Part shown: positions 4,756 through 5,782 of the stretch, one piece after another
Position numbering within the stretch: position 1 is the first letter of the stretch
Layout: each line of letters starts with the position of its first letter
Origin: Candidatus Iainarchaeum sp.
GTDB taxonomy: Archaea; Iainarchaeota; Iainarchaeia; Iainarchaeales; JAGHAR01
Reading direction: 5' to 3'
DNA length: 5,782 nt
Assembly: GCA_021161405.1 (NCBI GenBank)
Contig: JAGHAR010000009.1
Span: forward strand, 1 to 5,782
Notes under the pieces: model-generated
The model's database searches: none
The model's input: the letters and a program-made list of their open reading frames with translations, nothing else
What the model was told of the DNA's origin: nothing
Translations under genes and position numbers: made by a program

Positions 4756-5782
4756 ATGGCAAGGAAGTACTTGTTTACTTCGGAATCTGTTACAGAAGGG
4801 CATCCTGATAAAATTTGTGACCAGGTTAGTGATGCCGTATTGGATGAAGCAATAAAGCAAGACCCTTACAGTAGGGTGGCTGTGGAATGTTTAACAAAGA
4901 CAGGATTTATTATTCTTGCTGGCGAGATTACAACAAATGCGCAGTTAGATTTTCAAAAAATTGCAAGGGATACAATAAAGGAAATAGGATATGACAACCC
5001 GACTTATGGTTTTGATGCTGAGAGCTGTGCAGTGTTGGTTTCGATTTCAGAACAGAGTCCAGATATAGCGCAAGGTGTGTTGGCTAACGAAAATAAAGAA
5101 CAAGGCGCTGGAGACCAAGGAATGATGTTCGGCTTTGCAACCAACGAAACACAAGAGCTAATGCCATCACCCATTCTTTATGCACATAAGTTGGCGATGC
5201 GTTTGGCAGAGGTAAGAAAAACAAAACGTTTAGATTATCTTAGGCCAGATGGCAAGACGCAGGTGACGTTTGAATACGAGGACAATAAGCCAAAAAGAAT
5301 TGACGCGGTTGTAATTGCTGCGCAGCATAGCGAAGATGTCGAGACAGAAAAACTGCAGGAAGATATTAAGAGAGAGGTTATTGAGCCGATTATAGGAGAA
5401 TTAATTGATGAGAAAACCCGTTTTTATATAAACGCCACCGGAAGATTTGTTTTAGGCGGACCAGTAGCGGATGCCGGTGTAACTGGCAGAAAGATAATCG
5501 TTGATACCTATGGGGGCAGAGGCGCACATGGCGGCGGATGTTTCTCTGGCAAAGATCCGTCAAAGGTTGATAGAAGCGGTGCTTATGTTGCACGCTATAT
5601 AGCAAAAAATATTGTGGCTGCCGGCATAGCTGAGAAGTGTGAGGTTCAGATTGCATATGTAATAGGCGTAGCTCAGCCGGTTTCCGTACATGTTAACTGC
5701 TTTGGCACAAGTAAGATTCCAGAGGAGAAAATTGAGAAGATAATTCCGGAAGTATTTCCGCTGAAGCCGGCAGAGATTATAG
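4756..5782 (+). CDS. metK: S-adenosylmethionine synthetase, bacterial type (3' truncated by the window)
   Basis: The enzyme (methionine adenosyltransferase, EC 2.5.1.6) makes S-adenosylmethionine from methionine and ATP in the cytoplasm, releasing phosphate and diphosphate. The 342 visible residues cover most of a protein family of about 380-400; the C-terminal 40-50 lie outside the window. Family motifs are in order: GHPDK (15-19), [12 protein letters not shown] (117-128), TGRK (243-246), [16 protein letters not shown] (259-274). The catalytic set known from E. coli MetK can be placed with a shift of one or two residues: H16, D18, D120, K167, D239, R245, K246, K266, K270, D272. The enzyme should therefore be active. 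It is the bacterial/eukaryotic type, not the divergent archaeal synthetase. Four of 15 Arg codons are CGN, against about 3 of roughly 40 in the 713-residue gene, a weak hint of different ancestry. It is divergent from the HTH-CBS regulator. Confidence 0.97.
   Translation, partial: MARKYLFTSESVTEGHPDKICDQVSDAVLDEAIKQDPYSRVAVECLTKTGFIILAGEITTNAQLDFQKIARDTIKEIGYDNPTYGFDAESCAVLVSISEQSPDIAQGVLANENKEQGAGDQGMMFGFATNETQELMPSPILYAHKLAMRLAEVRKTKRLDYLRPDGKTQVTFEYEDNKPKRIDAVVIAAQHSEDVETEKLQEDIKREVIEPIIGELIDEKTRFYINATGRFVLGGPVADAGVTGRKIIVDTYGGRGAHGGGCFSGKDPSKVDRSGAYVARYIAKNIVAAGIAEKCEVQIAYVIGVAQPVSVHVNCFGTSKIPEEKIEKIIPEVFPLKPAEII

Noticed and set aside
1..5782. CRISPR arrays, tRNA or rRNA genes, insertion sequences, attachment sites
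   Set aside because: No spaced direct repeats, cloverleaf-forming stretches, transposase sequence or terminal inverted repeats were seen. The window is nearly all accounted for by five genes and one short intergenic region.

Overview
The window is AT-rich, densely coding DNA that most resembles an archaeon, possibly a small-genome DPANN-type lineage, although the sequence alone does not fix the phylum. Four things support this: (i) two large type I membrane proteins built from tandem NEW3/Ig-like domains with N-terminal signal peptides and C-terminal membrane anchors, and no LPXTG-type sorting signal; (ii) an HTH_XRE-CBS regulator of a kind common in archaea; (iii) a TATA-like box (TTTAAATA) placed so that the regulator mRNA would be essentially leaderless; (iv) short T-tracts rather than stem-loop terminators in the convergent gap. 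Against this, metK encodes the bacterial/eukaryotic-type S-adenosylmethionine synthetase rather than the divergent enzyme usual in archaea, so either the gene was transferred or the organism is an unusual bacterium.

Left two-thirds (1-4064, + strand): the 3' end of one membrane-protein gene, then two complete surface-protein genes of 589 and 713 residues, packed with gaps of 13 and 5 bases and probably co-transcribed. Starts were moved to ATG codons at 148 and 1923, each with a Shine-Dalgarno-like sequence at the right distance and each giving a clean signal peptide. All three proteins end in a single membrane segment preceded by a related motif (TGLFGLTN, AGLFTLTN, TGFLALTP). The 713-residue protein has cysteine-bracketed domains with a repeat period of 102-103 residues and a strongly basic cytoplasmic tail. 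They look like parts of one cell-envelope assembly of unknown function.

Right third (4077-5782): a 185-residue HTH plus two-CBS-domain protein on the minus strand converges with the surface operon, 12 bases apart, and diverges from metK across a 121-base intergenic region. That region holds a TATA-like element for each gene and, next to the regulator's TATA box, an inverted repeat (ATTCC-TATT-GGAAT) that is a plausible operator. Because CBS domains bind adenosyl ligands, in some archaeal proteins including SAM and MTA, the arrangement suggests a SAM- or adenylate-sensing transcription switch controlling SAM synthesis. This is the most interesting testable idea in the window. metK runs off the right edge with about 342 residues present.
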